Assembly: GCA_963782475.1 (NCBI GenBank)
Contig: CAWAJW010000012.1
Span: 620,001 to 684,000, forward strand
Origin: CAVQBP01 sp963782475
GTDB taxonomy: Bacteria; Bacteroidota; Ignavibacteria; Ignavibacteriales; Ignavibacteriaceae
Direction of reading: 5' to 3'
DNA: 64,000 nucleotides
Below the pieces are notes generated by a model. It saw only the letters and a list, made by a program, of their open reading frames with translations. It had not been told where the DNA came from and did no database searches. Shown here in pieces: positions 9,221 through 18,268 of this stretch. The position numbers and the translations under genes were made by a program. Each line of letters starts with the position of its first letter. The first letter of the stretch is position 1.

Positions 9221-10357
9221 ATGAAATATATAAAGATAATATTACTCATTTTAAGTTTTGTTATATCATCCAATTATATGAAAGCGCAACCAACATGCAA
9301 TGTTTATTGTAAAAATATAACACAAGTAAGTGCTTCATCCTTTCAATTTGATGTGACAATTTTACGAACCGGAGCAGAAGCATTTAATTATACAAAAGGG
9401 CAATATGCATTTTCATATAATACAGCAATTAGACCTAATGGTACAGATGGAACATGGACACTTAATATAACAAGTTCTGATTTACCTTCAGCAAAGCAAC
9501 CTACTATATTATCAACGAGTACATTAACTAATGGGGAATTCATATTATTTGGGAAGGTAGATGATTTGAGTGATTATCTTGTATCAAATGTTAGTGAAGT
9601 ATTAGTTGCCAGAGTTGTTGCCACGTTAAGTGTTAATTTTGAAACACAACCTCTTAATTTTACATGGAGAACAGAAACAGATGGGAATCCATATACAAAA
9701 TTATATTATAATGCTTCAGGGACATCAACTTTAATACCTGATGGAAATTTAAGTTATACGATGACAGGAGGAAGTATCGTATTACCCGTTGAATTATCAT
9801 CCTTTTCAGCTTCAGTAAATTCGAATAATGTAAACTTAAGTTGGAAGACAGCCACAGAGGTGAATAACAATGGGTTTGAGGTAGAGAGAGCAGTCAGAGG
9901 TCAGAAGTCAGAGGTCAGCAGCTGGGAGAAGGTAGGATTTGTAGAGGGACATGGTAACAGCAATTCACCCAAAGAATATACATATACGGATAAGAATTTA
10001 ACAGGAGGGACAAAGTTTGTTTACAGGTTAAAGCAGATAGACAATGACGGGAAGTATGAATATTCAAAAGAGGTGGAAGTAGAAGTAGTTCCCGCATCTT
10101 ACAAGTTGAATCAGAATTATCCAAATCCATTTAATCCAACGACAAATATAAAGTTTAATTTGCCTGAGGCATCGAGAGTGGTATTGAATATATATAATAT
10201 AATAGGCCAGCAGGTAGCGAGTTTAGTGAATGGGACAATAGAGGCTGGATTTCACAGTGTAACCTTTGATGGAAGTAATCTTCCAAGCGGAACATATATA
10301 TACCGATTTCAGACAAATAATTTTGTACAAACCAAGAAGATGGTACTGCTGAAGTGA
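9221..10357 (+). CDS. Secreted T9SS protein, candidate partner of unit 1 hydrolase
   Basis: 378 aa. Residues 1-22 are a signal peptide ending near MKAQ. The N-terminal domain (about 24-185) is rich in beta-strand pattern (SSFQFDVTILRTG...QYAFSYNTAI) and may be a cohesin-like or related beta-sandwich. A short Fn3-like segment follows (VELSSFSAS...NNNGFEVER), and the last 80 residues are a type A T9SS sorting domain with NYPNPFNPTT, the IGQQVASLVNG turn and a final QTKKMVLLK. It would be exported by T9SS and attached to the cell surface. The 3' 531 bp are nearly identical to 15293-15823. It contains a 7-bp tandem repeat at 9894-9921. Domain name for the N-terminus is inference. Confidence 0.8.
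   Translation: MKYIKIILLILSFVISSNYMKAQPTCNVYCKNITQVSASSFQFDVTILRTGAEAFNYTKGQYAFSYNTAIRPNGTDGTWTLNITSSDLPSAKQPTILSTSTLTNGEFILFGKVDDLSDYLVSNVSEVLVARVVATLSVNFETQPLNFTWRTETDGNPYTKLYYNASGTSTLIPDGNLSYTMTGGSIVLPVELSSFSASVNSNNVNLSWKTATEVNNNGFEVERAVRGQKSEVSSWEKVGFVEGHGNSNSPKEYTYTDKNLTGGTKFVYRLKQIDNDGKYEYSKEVEVEVVPASYKLNQNYPNPFNPTTNIKFNLPEASRVVLNIYNIIGQQVASLVNGTIEAGFHSVTFDGSNLPSGTYIYRFQTNNFVQTKKMVLLK
9827..10357 (+). repeat. 531-bp direct repeat, copy 1 (Fn3-like + T9SS domain coding)
   Basis: This stretch matches 15293-15823 over the same length, with only about 15 differences counted by eye. The boundary is sharp on the left: the coding sequence just upstream is similar in protein but clearly diverged in DNA. 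The match ends at the stop codon. Recent duplication or gene conversion explains it. The copies are direct and 5.5 kb apart, so recombination between them would delete the degenerate GH31/IS block. Confidence 0.9.
9894..9921 (+). repeat. Heptanucleotide tandem repeat inside coding sequence (4 units)
   Basis: Four 7-bp units in a row: tcagagg, tcagaag, tcagagg, tcagcag. They lie in frame between the FEVER strand and SSWEKVGF of the T9SS protein at 9221. Seven is not a multiple of three, so gain or loss of one unit would shift the frame before the sorting domain. Confidence 0.85.
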
Positions 10358-10366
10358 GCGTCGTAA

Positions 10367-10401
10367 AACCTTCGGGGTAACTTCTTAAAACTCCGAAGGT
10401 T
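10367..10401. repeat. Inverted repeat after T9SS gene
   Basis: AACCTTCGG at 10367-10375 is matched by its reverse complement CCGAAGGTT at 10393-10401, ten bases after the stop codon of the T9SS gene. There is no T-run directly after it, so it is not a classical terminator by itself. Similar ACCTTCGAGGTT-type sequence follows the second copy of the gene at 15835-15847. Confidence 0.55.
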
Positions 10402-10460
10402 GTTCTCTGCTCGAAGGTTAACCTAAGTATAAAAATAGAAAATAAAATATGAAAAACCAA

Positions 10461-10484
10461 AGCCGGATTCATTCCGGTTTTTTT
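10461..10484 (+). terminator. Rho-independent terminator after unit 1
   Basis: A CCGGA/TCCGG stem (10463-10467 with 10473-10477), flanked by further A-T and G-T pairs, is followed at once by a run of seven T from 10478. It would end the two-gene transcript of unit 1. A sister terminator follows the copy of the T9SS gene at 15926. Confidence 0.7.
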
Positions 10485-10552
10485 ATTTTAACTCATATTA
10501 CGAATTTGGAATTTCGTAGCAGTCAAATCTTAGCCTGAAGGCGGATAGGAGA

Positions 10553-10857
10553 TGACTCGGAGATGGAGCGTATGTGGAGCGTATGTGAAACGGAGGTTCC
10601 AGAGGTTATGTGAAAAGTCTTAAAAACCGTCTACCTTCAGTAGATAAATTAAAAAGGTTCATGGAGTTTTCGTTTAGGCAACCTTCGAGCTGGGCTGTAA
10701 AATTTGTTGACTATTCGAGAAATTATTTCGTCCTATTTTACAAATGTATTTAATATTTGGTTAAATTCTGAATTCGTTATTCTATTGTTCTTAATTCTTC
10801 ATTTTTAATAGCGTATGCAGAACATTTGAACTCAGAATAAAGAACTCGAAATTATTG
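10553..10857. repeat. About 300-bp non-coding direct repeat, copy A
   Basis: This segment is repeated at 11051-11345 in the same orientation with high identity, including long exact blocks such as the one around 10697-10747. Copy A has an extra tandem duplication of gagcgtatgtg near 10566-10586 that copy B lacks. The frames inside it are short and not conserved as protein, and there are no transposase motifs. It may be a non-autonomous mobile or structural repeat; its nature is unknown. Confidence 0.8.
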
Positions 10858-11050
10858 ATTTATAAATTTTTATTTTTTCAGTATATTTTACACCTTACCT
10901 CGAAGGGTTTATGCGTAATTTAATTTATTACTATTCATACAGTCTGTGGAGTTCTGAACTACGAAAAAATCAATCAGATTCTAATGTATAGTTTGGATAT
11001 AATTTATTTTTACCTAAAAAATTATTTTAGAAGAAATTTGCCCCCAGAGG

Positions 11051-11345
11051 TGACTCGGAGGTGGAGCGTATGTGAAACGGAGATTTCAAGAGGTTATGTG
11101 AAAATTCTTAAAAATCGTCTACCTGCAGTAGTTAAATTAGAAGGGTTCATGGAGTTTTCGTTTAGGTAACCTTCGAGTTGGGCTGTAAAATTTGTTGACT
11201 ATTCGAGAAATTATTTCGTCCTATTTTACAAATGTATTTGATATTCGGTTAAATTCTGAATTCGTTATTCTATTGTTCTTAATTCTTCATTTTTAATAAC
11301 GAATGCAGAACATTTGAACTCAGAATAAAGAACTCGAAATTATTG
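11051..11345. repeat. About 300-bp non-coding direct repeat, copy B
   Basis: Second copy of the repeat at 10553-10857, about 500 bp downstream in direct orientation. Both copies start with tgactcgg and end with aactcgaaattattg. The 193 bp between copies contain no recognisable gene. The 61-aa open frame that overlaps copy B is not supported: copy A carries substitutions and a length change that do not preserve it. Confidence 0.8.
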
Positions 11346-11567
11346 TAGAAGCAATTTGCAATTTGCTTCGTAAATAGAATAAAAGCAGCTATTGATTCTC
11401 AAATTAAAACAGATTATTATTGTATAGTACCTTGAGGGAAACATTCTGAAACGGGATAAGGAATAGTTCTCTCTTCATTTCATTTGAGCTTCTCCCAGGG
11501 CAATTGACAACAATGTTTTTAGTCTTTATTATCGGCGGATATAATAAAACCGGAATCGGGGTGGGGT
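11346..11567. other. Non-coding stretch before degenerate GH31 gene
   Basis: About 220 bases with no credible frame. It would contain the promoter of the GH31-dockerin gene that begins with ATG at 11568. No specific element is recognised. Confidence 0.4.
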
Positions 11568-14520
11568 ATGAAAAAGCTTATATTCTATTTAACTGTTTTC
11601 TTCTTTATTCCATTAAGTCAAACCTTAGCACAAAATCCTCCAATCTCTCCCAAATGGGTTTTTGAACCATGGGTCTGGGAAGATGCGGAACAATACGGAA
11701 TCAGCAGCTTTAACATTAATAAATGATATATAAATAGTAATAATATACCTGTTGGTGCAATAATCATTGACAGCCCATGGGAAGAACAACATAGCAGGCG
11801 ACTATGATGAAGAAACTAATAATGGATACAATACTTTTGTTTTCAATCCAACCAAGTATAATAATCCAGTAATGATTTTATTCATGATGCATTAAATACG
11901 CAAGATATTCATGTAATTTTATGGATTACAGGATTAATTGATAAAAAATGTACTCTCTATGAATCGAAATACCACCGTAATTATTTTGTTAATGGTGGTG
12001 CTACTTACTCATTGGTGGAAAGGGAGTGGCAAATGCAAGTCATATTGATTTCTTTAATCGATAATGCAGTTCATTTTTGGGAAAGTTTAATGGATCAGGA
12101 TATTTAGATAACTATGAAGTCGATGGCTGGAAAGTCGATGAAAGTGATAATCAATTACCTGATGGAATATAATTAATACTGCTGATGGTGATAAAACAAA
12201 GAACGAATATTCCGAACGAATATTATACGTGAAATGTATAATTATATACATATAGAAGATAAAAAGGAGATAAGGGAATGATAATGGCGAGACCTTATTG
12301 CGACCAAAGCTATTAGTTATACGGCATAATATTTTGCTCCAGTTGCGTAATACAGCGGGTTGGGTTGGGGATCAAGAGACATAGATGGGATGGTATATTG
12401 CGGCTTGAAAGGCAATTAATCTATTTTTATTTCTGCAAGATGCAGGATATGCAGCTGTTGGTTCTGATATTGGAGGTGGCGGATATTCTGTGACTAGTGT
12501 TCCAGGATAAATATCTATTTATTCGGTGGGCTCAGTTAGGTTCATTAGTACCGATAATGGAAAATGGCGGTAGATATAATGATCAGCATCAGCCATGGCT
12601 TTTTAGTGATAGATAATGTTGTTAGATATTTATAGATACTTTGCTAATCTGCATCATGAATTAGTTCCATATTTATACAGCTACGATATTGATGCACATT
12701 CTACAGGAACTTCTATAGTTCGTCCTATTGGGAAAAAATTAAATGATTGGGATGATTTTCTATGGGAATATAAGTTAGGAGATAATTTATTTGTTTCAAC
12801 AATTTATGATGAAGATAGTCATAATTCCAAAAGCTATTTATTTTCCGGACGGTTCATTCATGGATAGATTATTGGAATGATAATAATATTTATCAAGGAG
12901 GGACATACAGCAACATTGACTTATTCGGATTAGAACATTATCCGCTTTTTATAAATTCAGGAGCAATTATTCCTTTGAATGTGGATGATTCAGTGACAGG
13001 TCATGGTTCAGCTCATGCTTCAAAAGATTTTATAACTTTCTTAATTTATCCTGACGGATTATCTTCTTTTCAATATAATATCGATCCTTCAATTCTACAA
13101 CAATATACTTGCAATGAAAATGGAAGCAATTATACAATTAGTTTTAGCAAAAGTACAGACTCATGTAATAATTCGTTTAAAAAATAATATTGAACCGGAA
13201 AATATTCATTTAAATGGTGGTGTAAATCTGGTTAAATATAACTCATTCTCAGATTTTGAATCTGCGTCATAGGATCGGGATGGTTTCAAGGGAAAGATAA
13301 ATGACTAATGAAAATATTTATACATGGATAAAATTCAGTAATCCTGCTGATACTGTCTATGTTATAAATACCTGTTCTTTAGATCTTACATCCTGTCAGA
13401 TTATGAATTGTCCAATTTAAATGTAGGAAATACAATACTACATTGACAGACCTTATACACTTACATCTGTACCCGATGAGTATAAGGTTTTAATATGATA
13501 AAAACCTGCAAATGACGATAAAAGAAAATTGATTATTTTAAATATTTCATTTCAATGATATGTGAAAGCACCGATATTTATATAGCATATGATCAGCGAC
13601 TCTCTTCTCCTTCATGGTTGACTAGATAATTATTATCAATACTGGCAGAACAGTTTAAAGGTAAGTGATATATATTTAGGTCATTTTGATATTTGGAGAA
13701 ATAAAATGACAGCTCGACCTGGTGCTGTCTATTTTTATAATAATGGCGGTGATAGTGAATTCATCAATGTATTTTGTTTTTTATAAACTAATCGAATCTG
13801 TTTCATTAATATAAAAGTATTTTTACAAGGACCTTATGCAGGCAGTGATTTAGTGGATACGATATTGAAATAGTTCATTTACCTTCAGATATCTACATTA
13901 TATCAGCATAGTGTAATAACTTAGAATCTTGAATGGATAGTAATTATGTAGTAGTGCCTTACTCTAGTTCACATTGATATAACTGATTGGGTTCAAATTC
14001 AACTAAGAGATAGTGATAGTACTTCAGTTGTGAATCAAAAAGCTGCTTTTTTGCGTGATAGATGGACAAGTATAGTTGATATCGATGGTTTAAGTCCTGT
14101 AAATATTTCTTTAGGGATTTTCATCGCGGAAGATTATTATATTGCTAGTAAAACATAGAAATCATCTTGCTAGTTATGTCAGCCAGATAAAGTTGCTCTT
14201 TCAAATAGTATCAGTACTCCTTATGATTTTACAACAACGGCAGTGATAGATATTATGGCAAGGTTCATCAGGAGAAGTAAAACTTGAAACGAGTGCTGAG
14301 GTATGGCGAATGGTGCAGGTGATATTGATCAATATATAATGGAGTTGATTCTAGTGACTGTAATTCAGATGTACATGCTTCATTGGTCTCAATTGATTAT
14401 AATATAAATGATGTAGATGTTAATAAATGGAGATGGTTACTAGACCTTATTATTATACGTGTAAATTTAGGTAATATAAGATTAGTACAATTAAATAATG
14501 GAATATATTGAACTATGCAG
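11568..14520 (+). pseudogene. Degenerate secreted GH31 glycosidase with dockerin-like tail (unit 2)
   Basis: The start is intact: ATG at 11568 opens a signal peptide (MKKLIFYLTVFFFIPLSQ). The frame then breaks every 50-150 bases, but pieces in all three plus-strand frames read as one glycoside hydrolase family 31 enzyme (alpha-glucosidase/xylosidase group): PKWVFEPWVWED, IPVGAIIIDSPW, VDGWKVDESD near 12121-12145 (catalytic Asp), GSDIGGG near 12464, RWAQLGSLVPIMENGGRYND near 12520-12580, and FANLHHELVPYLYS at 12634-12675. After 13820 come the FLQGPYAGSD and ITDWVQIQLRDSDS pieces of the module shared with the SGNH proteins, then dockerin-like GDID and DVDVNK loops near 14320-14430. Either a decayed gene or a badly resolved assembly region. 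Confidence 0.75.
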
Positions 14521-14625
14521 TGCTGTCTAAATTAAATCTGATTAAAAGAAATAGTGTTCATTTTGAACAGTTTTGGTCAGATTTATTTAATTATTAAAAA
14601 CAATCTGCCTTAGAATAAACATCTC

Positions 14626-15200
14626 TTATTTGTTTTTCATAGAAAAATACTCTGGAGACTTAAAAGGATTATCCAACCTTTCATTTAATAGGATTTTTAC
14701 AAATAAATTCATCCTTAAAGAAGCTATTTAATTTGATAATCTCAAACAGTATTTTGCATTTTCTTTTAGATATTTCAACAGCAATAAAGTCATTAATGCT
14801 GTCCAAATCTGGATCAACATTGCATTTTCTGTTGTTCATATAAAAGATTTGATTTTTAATGCGTTTAAGCCTTTAAAGCAAGCTTCTATTGACATTATCT
14901 GTTTAGATAACTCTGCTATGTAGATACTGTCCAAGAATATATTGTTGGTGATTAGGTCAATATGATTTGATGTAGATTATTTTATACTCTGCTTAATTTT
15001 TCAGTGACAAAATTCTTGGTATCCACCTCAGTTAATTTTGATACTTTCATCTTTTAGTAGATGTTGCTCTGACATCGGGAACAGAAAGATTCTTATATGT
15101 ACTTGTGCAATTGCCTATTATAGTTTCATTACAAATATTATTTTCTCTGACTTCAGGGTGAAGCATCTTGAAATCTACATATCCTCGATTGCTACAATTA
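14626..15200 (-). mobile_element. IS4-family transposase remnant, C-terminal half
   Basis: On the minus strand, fragments in shifting frames spell the C-terminal half of an IS4-type DDE transposase: RGYVDFKML (near 15160-15190), LITNNIFLDSIYIAELSKQ, EACFKGLNALKIKSFI, then GTTENAMLIQIWTALMTLLL and LRMNLFVKILLNE, ending with a stop at 14626-14628. IS4 enzymes normally read RGYVDF, FLTNNF...IAELYKQRW, and GTSENAV...QIWIAL at these places. The N-terminal half is missing. The coding sequence of a T9SS protein resumes about 40 bp beyond, so the element probably replaced the 5' part of that gene. Not functional. Confidence 0.75.
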
Positions 15201-15292
15201 CTTAACATCTGGCATTAGCATATAATTACTGGAGAAGTAACGGACCATTACCAGTAGAACTTACCTCCCTCTCAGCATCAGTAAACTCAAAC

Positions 15293-15823
15293 AATGTAAA
15301 CTTAAATTGGAAGACAGCCACAGAGGTGAATAACAATGGGTTTGAGGTAGAGAGAGCAGTCGGAGGTCAGAAGTCAGAGGTCAGCAGCTGGGAGAAGGTA
15401 GGATTTGTAGAGGGACATGGTAACAGCAATTCACCGAAAGAATATACATATACGGATAAGAATTTAACAGGCGGGACAAAGTTTGTTTACAGGTTAAAGC
15501 AGATAGACAATGACGGGAAGTATGAATATTCAAAAGAGGTGGATGTAGAAGTAGTTCCCGCATCTTACAAGTTGAATCAGAATTATCCAAATCCATTTAA
15601 TCCAACGACAAATATAAAATATGATTTGCCTGAGGCATCGAGAGTGGTATTGAATATATATAATATAATAGGCCAGCAGGTAGCGAGTTTGGTGAATGGG
15701 ACAATAGAGGCTGGATTTCACAGTGTAACCTTTGATGGAAGTAATCTTCCAAGCGGAACATATATATACAGACTTCAGACAAATAATTTTGTTCAAACCA
15801 AGAAGATGGTATTGTTGAAGTGA
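15293..15823 (+). repeat. 531-bp direct repeat, copy 2
   Basis: Equal in length and almost in sequence to 9827-10357. Differences are scattered single bases, mostly silent or conservative, such as KYDLPEA for KFNLPEA. Confidence 0.9.
15360..15387 (+). repeat. Heptanucleotide tandem repeat, second copy (4 units)
   Basis: Units tcggagg, tcagaag, tcagagg, tcagcag. The unit count is the same as at 9894-9921, with one substitution in the first unit, so the two genes are in the same phase. Confidence 0.8.
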
Positions 15824-15925
15824 ACCTCGACAAAACCTTCGAGGTTAACACGGAAAAGACCAAGGAAAAACCCTCTAAGGTTAACCTTAGCATAGAAACA
15901 GAAAATAACATATGAAGAATTAAAA

Positions 15926-15948
15926 GCCGGACCCGTTCCGGCTTTTTT
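15926..15948 (+). terminator. Rho-independent terminator after unit 2 remnant
   Basis: GCCGGA (15926-15931) pairs with TCCGGC (15937-15942) around a 5-base loop and is followed by six T (15943-15948). The position and stem match the terminator at 10461. Confidence 0.85.
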
Positions 15949-16238
15949 GCTTTTAAATTTTCAAAATTATTGCAGTAGCTGTCAAAAAAAGCAATATAAT
16001 GTTATACTGAGTTTATCGAAGTGTGACATTTTAATCGATTTTCAGTCTTCGACAAGCTCAGACTGACAGGTTTTAAGCCTATAATTTACTTTTTATTCAA
16101 CACCTAAATACAGGAAAAAATAGATATAAACCCGTCTTACAAGCTGAGAGAAAATCATGAAATATTTACTTTAGAGTTAATTTATGGAATGCTTTTTGTT
16201 ATTATATAATCAGGCTAAGTTAAAAAAAGCAAATACGT
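15949..16238. other. Non-coding stretch with a REP-like element, no gene
   Basis: Between the terminator and the GTG start at 16239 there is no credible coding frame. The one recognisable item is the palindromic element at 16001-16067. The remainder is AT-rich and presumably contains the promoter of unit 3. Confidence 0.5.
16001..16067. repeat. REP-like palindromic element
   Basis: The left arm (16001-16021, containing ctgagtttatcgaag) pairs with the right arm (16047-16067, containing cttcgacaagctcag) over 21 positions with about five mismatches, several of them G-T compatible. The CTTCGACAAGCTCAG core is a widespread intergenic palindrome in FCB and other bacteria. It lies between two secreted-protein units. 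Confidence 0.65.
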
Positions 16239-18251
16239 GTGTTATTAAAAATTTCAAAACTGTTTATTATAGTTTTCTGCATTTTTTTGGTTGATCCACC
16301 CTCAACTTTTTCTCAAATTAATACTCCTTATCTTAAATTAATAACGCCAAACGGGGGAGAAAGATGGGAAGCAAATTCAATTCAAGCTATTACCTGGCAA
16401 AGCAGTAATATTGCCAGGGTAAAATTAGAATATTCACTAAGCGGGGGAATGGATTGGCATACTATTGCATCTTCAGTTGATGCCGCAATAGGGCATTATC
16501 TATGGTTAATTCCGAATGTTCAAATAGCTGAAGTATTAATCAGGATTAGTGATATTTCAAATCCCTCCGTATTTGATGTTAGCGACAAATTGTTCAGCAT
16601 TTTTATAAACACTTTAACAGCAAAAAATAAAACTAAGCAAAGCCTTGTTCAATCAAGCTCTAGATCAATAAAAATTATGCCTTTGGGAGATTCAATAACC
16701 GAAGGTATGGGGGATGATACAAACCAGGTCGGCTACAGGTCGAAATTATTTGATCTTCTGCAGGATGCCGGGTATAAATTTGATTTTATCGGTTCCCAGC
16801 ACAGCGGTACTTCTTATACATCTAATCCTGCGTTCGATGGAGATCATGAAGGGCATGGCGGGATGGAAGTCGGGCATCCATCTTATGCGAACAGATCCAC
16901 AATGCTTGATAATGTAGATAATTATTTAAGTAAAAATATTCCTGATATTGTACTTTTCCATATGGGTACAAATGATTTGGATAATGGGGATGATCCGACA
17001 CAAATTGCTTCTCAGTTAGATTCTGTAATCTTAAATCATATATTAGTTAATAATCCGAATACATTTATTTTTTGGGCCAGGATAATACATAATGAGCATG
17101 TCCCTGAAAATATACTTAACTATGACATTGGTACAACGTTTACCTCACTTTCTCCGGAGCAGAAATCAAGGATAAAATTGGTTTTTATGGATTTATCACC
17201 ACAGTTGATATACCCCGATGATTTTTCAAATTATACACCTGATAATGTATTTGCAGATTTACATCCGGTTAAAAGTGGTTATGATAAGATGGCTGAGCAT
17301 TGGTTTGCGGCGATGCAATCATATTATCAGCCGGTTCTAACCAGACCTTTATATAATGCAGCAAATCAACCAATTAATGTCCCTTTCGAATGGACAGCAC
17401 CCCCGGCTGCCTCCGATTTTCCTGTTGCTTATGAGTTACAAATTGCTGCCGATTCAGCTTTTATAAATTTAGCATATGAAGATTCAACTATTTCTTCTAC
17501 AACAATAAATGCTTCAGGATTAAAGTACGGGGCAAAATATTTTTGGAGAGTTAAGATTACAAATTACGGCTGGTCTTCAAAAGGAACTTTTACTACAGTT
17601 CCATTTTCAGTATCTGCAAAAGTATTTTTACAGGGACCTTACTCCGGAAGTGATTCGATGCATACTACTTTACAGCAGAACAAAGAAATTCCAAATTATC
17701 AACCTTACAATACTGCTCCATGGTTTTATCCGGGAATGGAAAATGTAACAAAGTTTCCTGCCGGTATTGTAGACTGGGTATTAATTGAATTGGATACAGC
17801 CGATAATGATTCTGCAGTTGCAAGAAGAGCTGCACTTCTCAAAAGTGACGGGACAATTATTGACACAGGCGGAACTGCCATTGATCAAATAGATTTTAGC
17901 GGGGTTTCTCCCGGCAATTATTACATTGTTGTAAAACATAGGAATCATCTCTCTATTATGTCCGCAGTTCCTGTTTCCCTTCCGGATACTACAGCTTATG
18001 ATTTCACTTCTGCGCCGGAAAAAGCATATGGTACTAATGCAATGTCTGATTTAGGAGATGGAAATTTCGCCATGACTGCAGGCGACAATAATAAAGACGG
18101 AGTAATTACAATTAACGATTATAATAATATTACGGATTACATGTCTAAAACCGGGTACTGCTTTTTTGATGATAATATGGATGGCATTGTTTCAAAATCG
18201 GATTATAATTTCGTATCTGGTAATTTATTCAGATACTCAAAAGTACCATAA
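16239..18251 (+). CDS. Secreted SGNH/GDSL hydrolase with Fn3 and dockerin-like domains (unit 3)
   Basis: 670 aa, starting with GTG because no ATG precedes the signal peptide (LFIIVFCIFLV, about 8-25). Order of domains: Kre9/KNH-type Ig-like (about 32-124, TPNGGERWEANS), SGNH esterase (about 144-360; GDSIT at 150-154, GTND at 243-246, DLHPVKSGYDKMA later), an Fn3 domain absent from the other units (about 365-455, YELQIAADSAF...YFWRVKI), the FLQGPY/VVKHRNHL module, and a dockerin-like pair with loops DNNKDGVITIND and DDNMDGIVSKSD. These loops keep D/N at positions 1, 3, 5 and 12, as in calcium-binding type I dockerins. The cohesin-like T9SS gene follows 17 nt later. Likely a surface carbohydrate esterase. 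Confidence 0.87.
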   Translation: MLLKISKLFIIVFCIFLVDPPSTFSQINTPYLKLITPNGGERWEANSIQAITWQSSNIARVKLEYSLSGGMDWHTIASSVDAAIGHYLWLIPNVQIAEVLIRISDISNPSVFDVSDKLFSIFINTLTAKNKTKQSLVQSSSRSIKIMPLGDSITEGMGDDTNQVGYRSKLFDLLQDAGYKFDFIGSQHSGTSYTSNPAFDGDHEGHGGMEVGHPSYANRSTMLDNVDNYLSKNIPDIVLFHMGTNDLDNGDDPTQIASQLDSVILNHILVNNPNTFIFWARIIHNEHVPENILNYDIGTTFTSLSPEQKSRIKLVFMDLSPQLIYPDDFSNYTPDNVFADLHPVKSGYDKMAEHWFAAMQSYYQPVLTRPLYNAANQPINVPFEWTAPPAASDFPVAYELQIAADSAFINLAYEDSTISSTTINASGLKYGAKYFWRVKITNYGWSSKGTFTTVPFSVSAKVFLQGPYSGSDSMHTTLQQNKEIPNYQPYNTAPWFYPGMENVTKFPAGIVDWVLIELDTADNDSAVARRAALLKSDGTIIDTGGTAIDQIDFSGVSPGNYYIVVKHRNHLSIMSAVPVSLPDTTAYDFTSAPEKAYGTNAMSDLGDGNFAMTAGDNNKDGVITINDYNNITDYMSKTGYCFFDDNMDGIVSKSDYNFVSGNLFRYSKVP

Positions 18252-18268
18252 TTTAAAAATTATAAGTT

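Larger units (their letters stand above)
15245..15823 (+). pseudogene. 5'-truncated T9SS-domain protein (unit 2 partner remnant)
   Basis: The open frame reads PLPVELTSLSASVNSNN from 15245, the Fn3-like linker also found at 9781 onward, then a complete type A T9SS sorting domain ending QTKKMVLLK. The N-terminal signal peptide and any ligand-binding domain are gone; the IS4 remnant lies where they should be. A start codon at 15326 exists only by chance inside the linker. From 15293 to the stop the DNA nearly equals 9827-10357. By position it was the T9SS partner of the GH31-dockerin gene. Without a signal peptide it cannot be exported. Confidence 0.75.

Noticed and set aside
10984..11169. 61-aa plus-strand frame overlapping the non-coding repeat
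   Set aside because: The other copy of the repeat does not preserve the frame; no ribosome site or family resemblance.
15381..15911. Minus-strand frames of 71-104 aa, similar to ones at 9915-10472
   Set aside because: They are shadows of the T9SS sorting-domain sequence and look conserved only because the DNA is a 531-bp duplicate.
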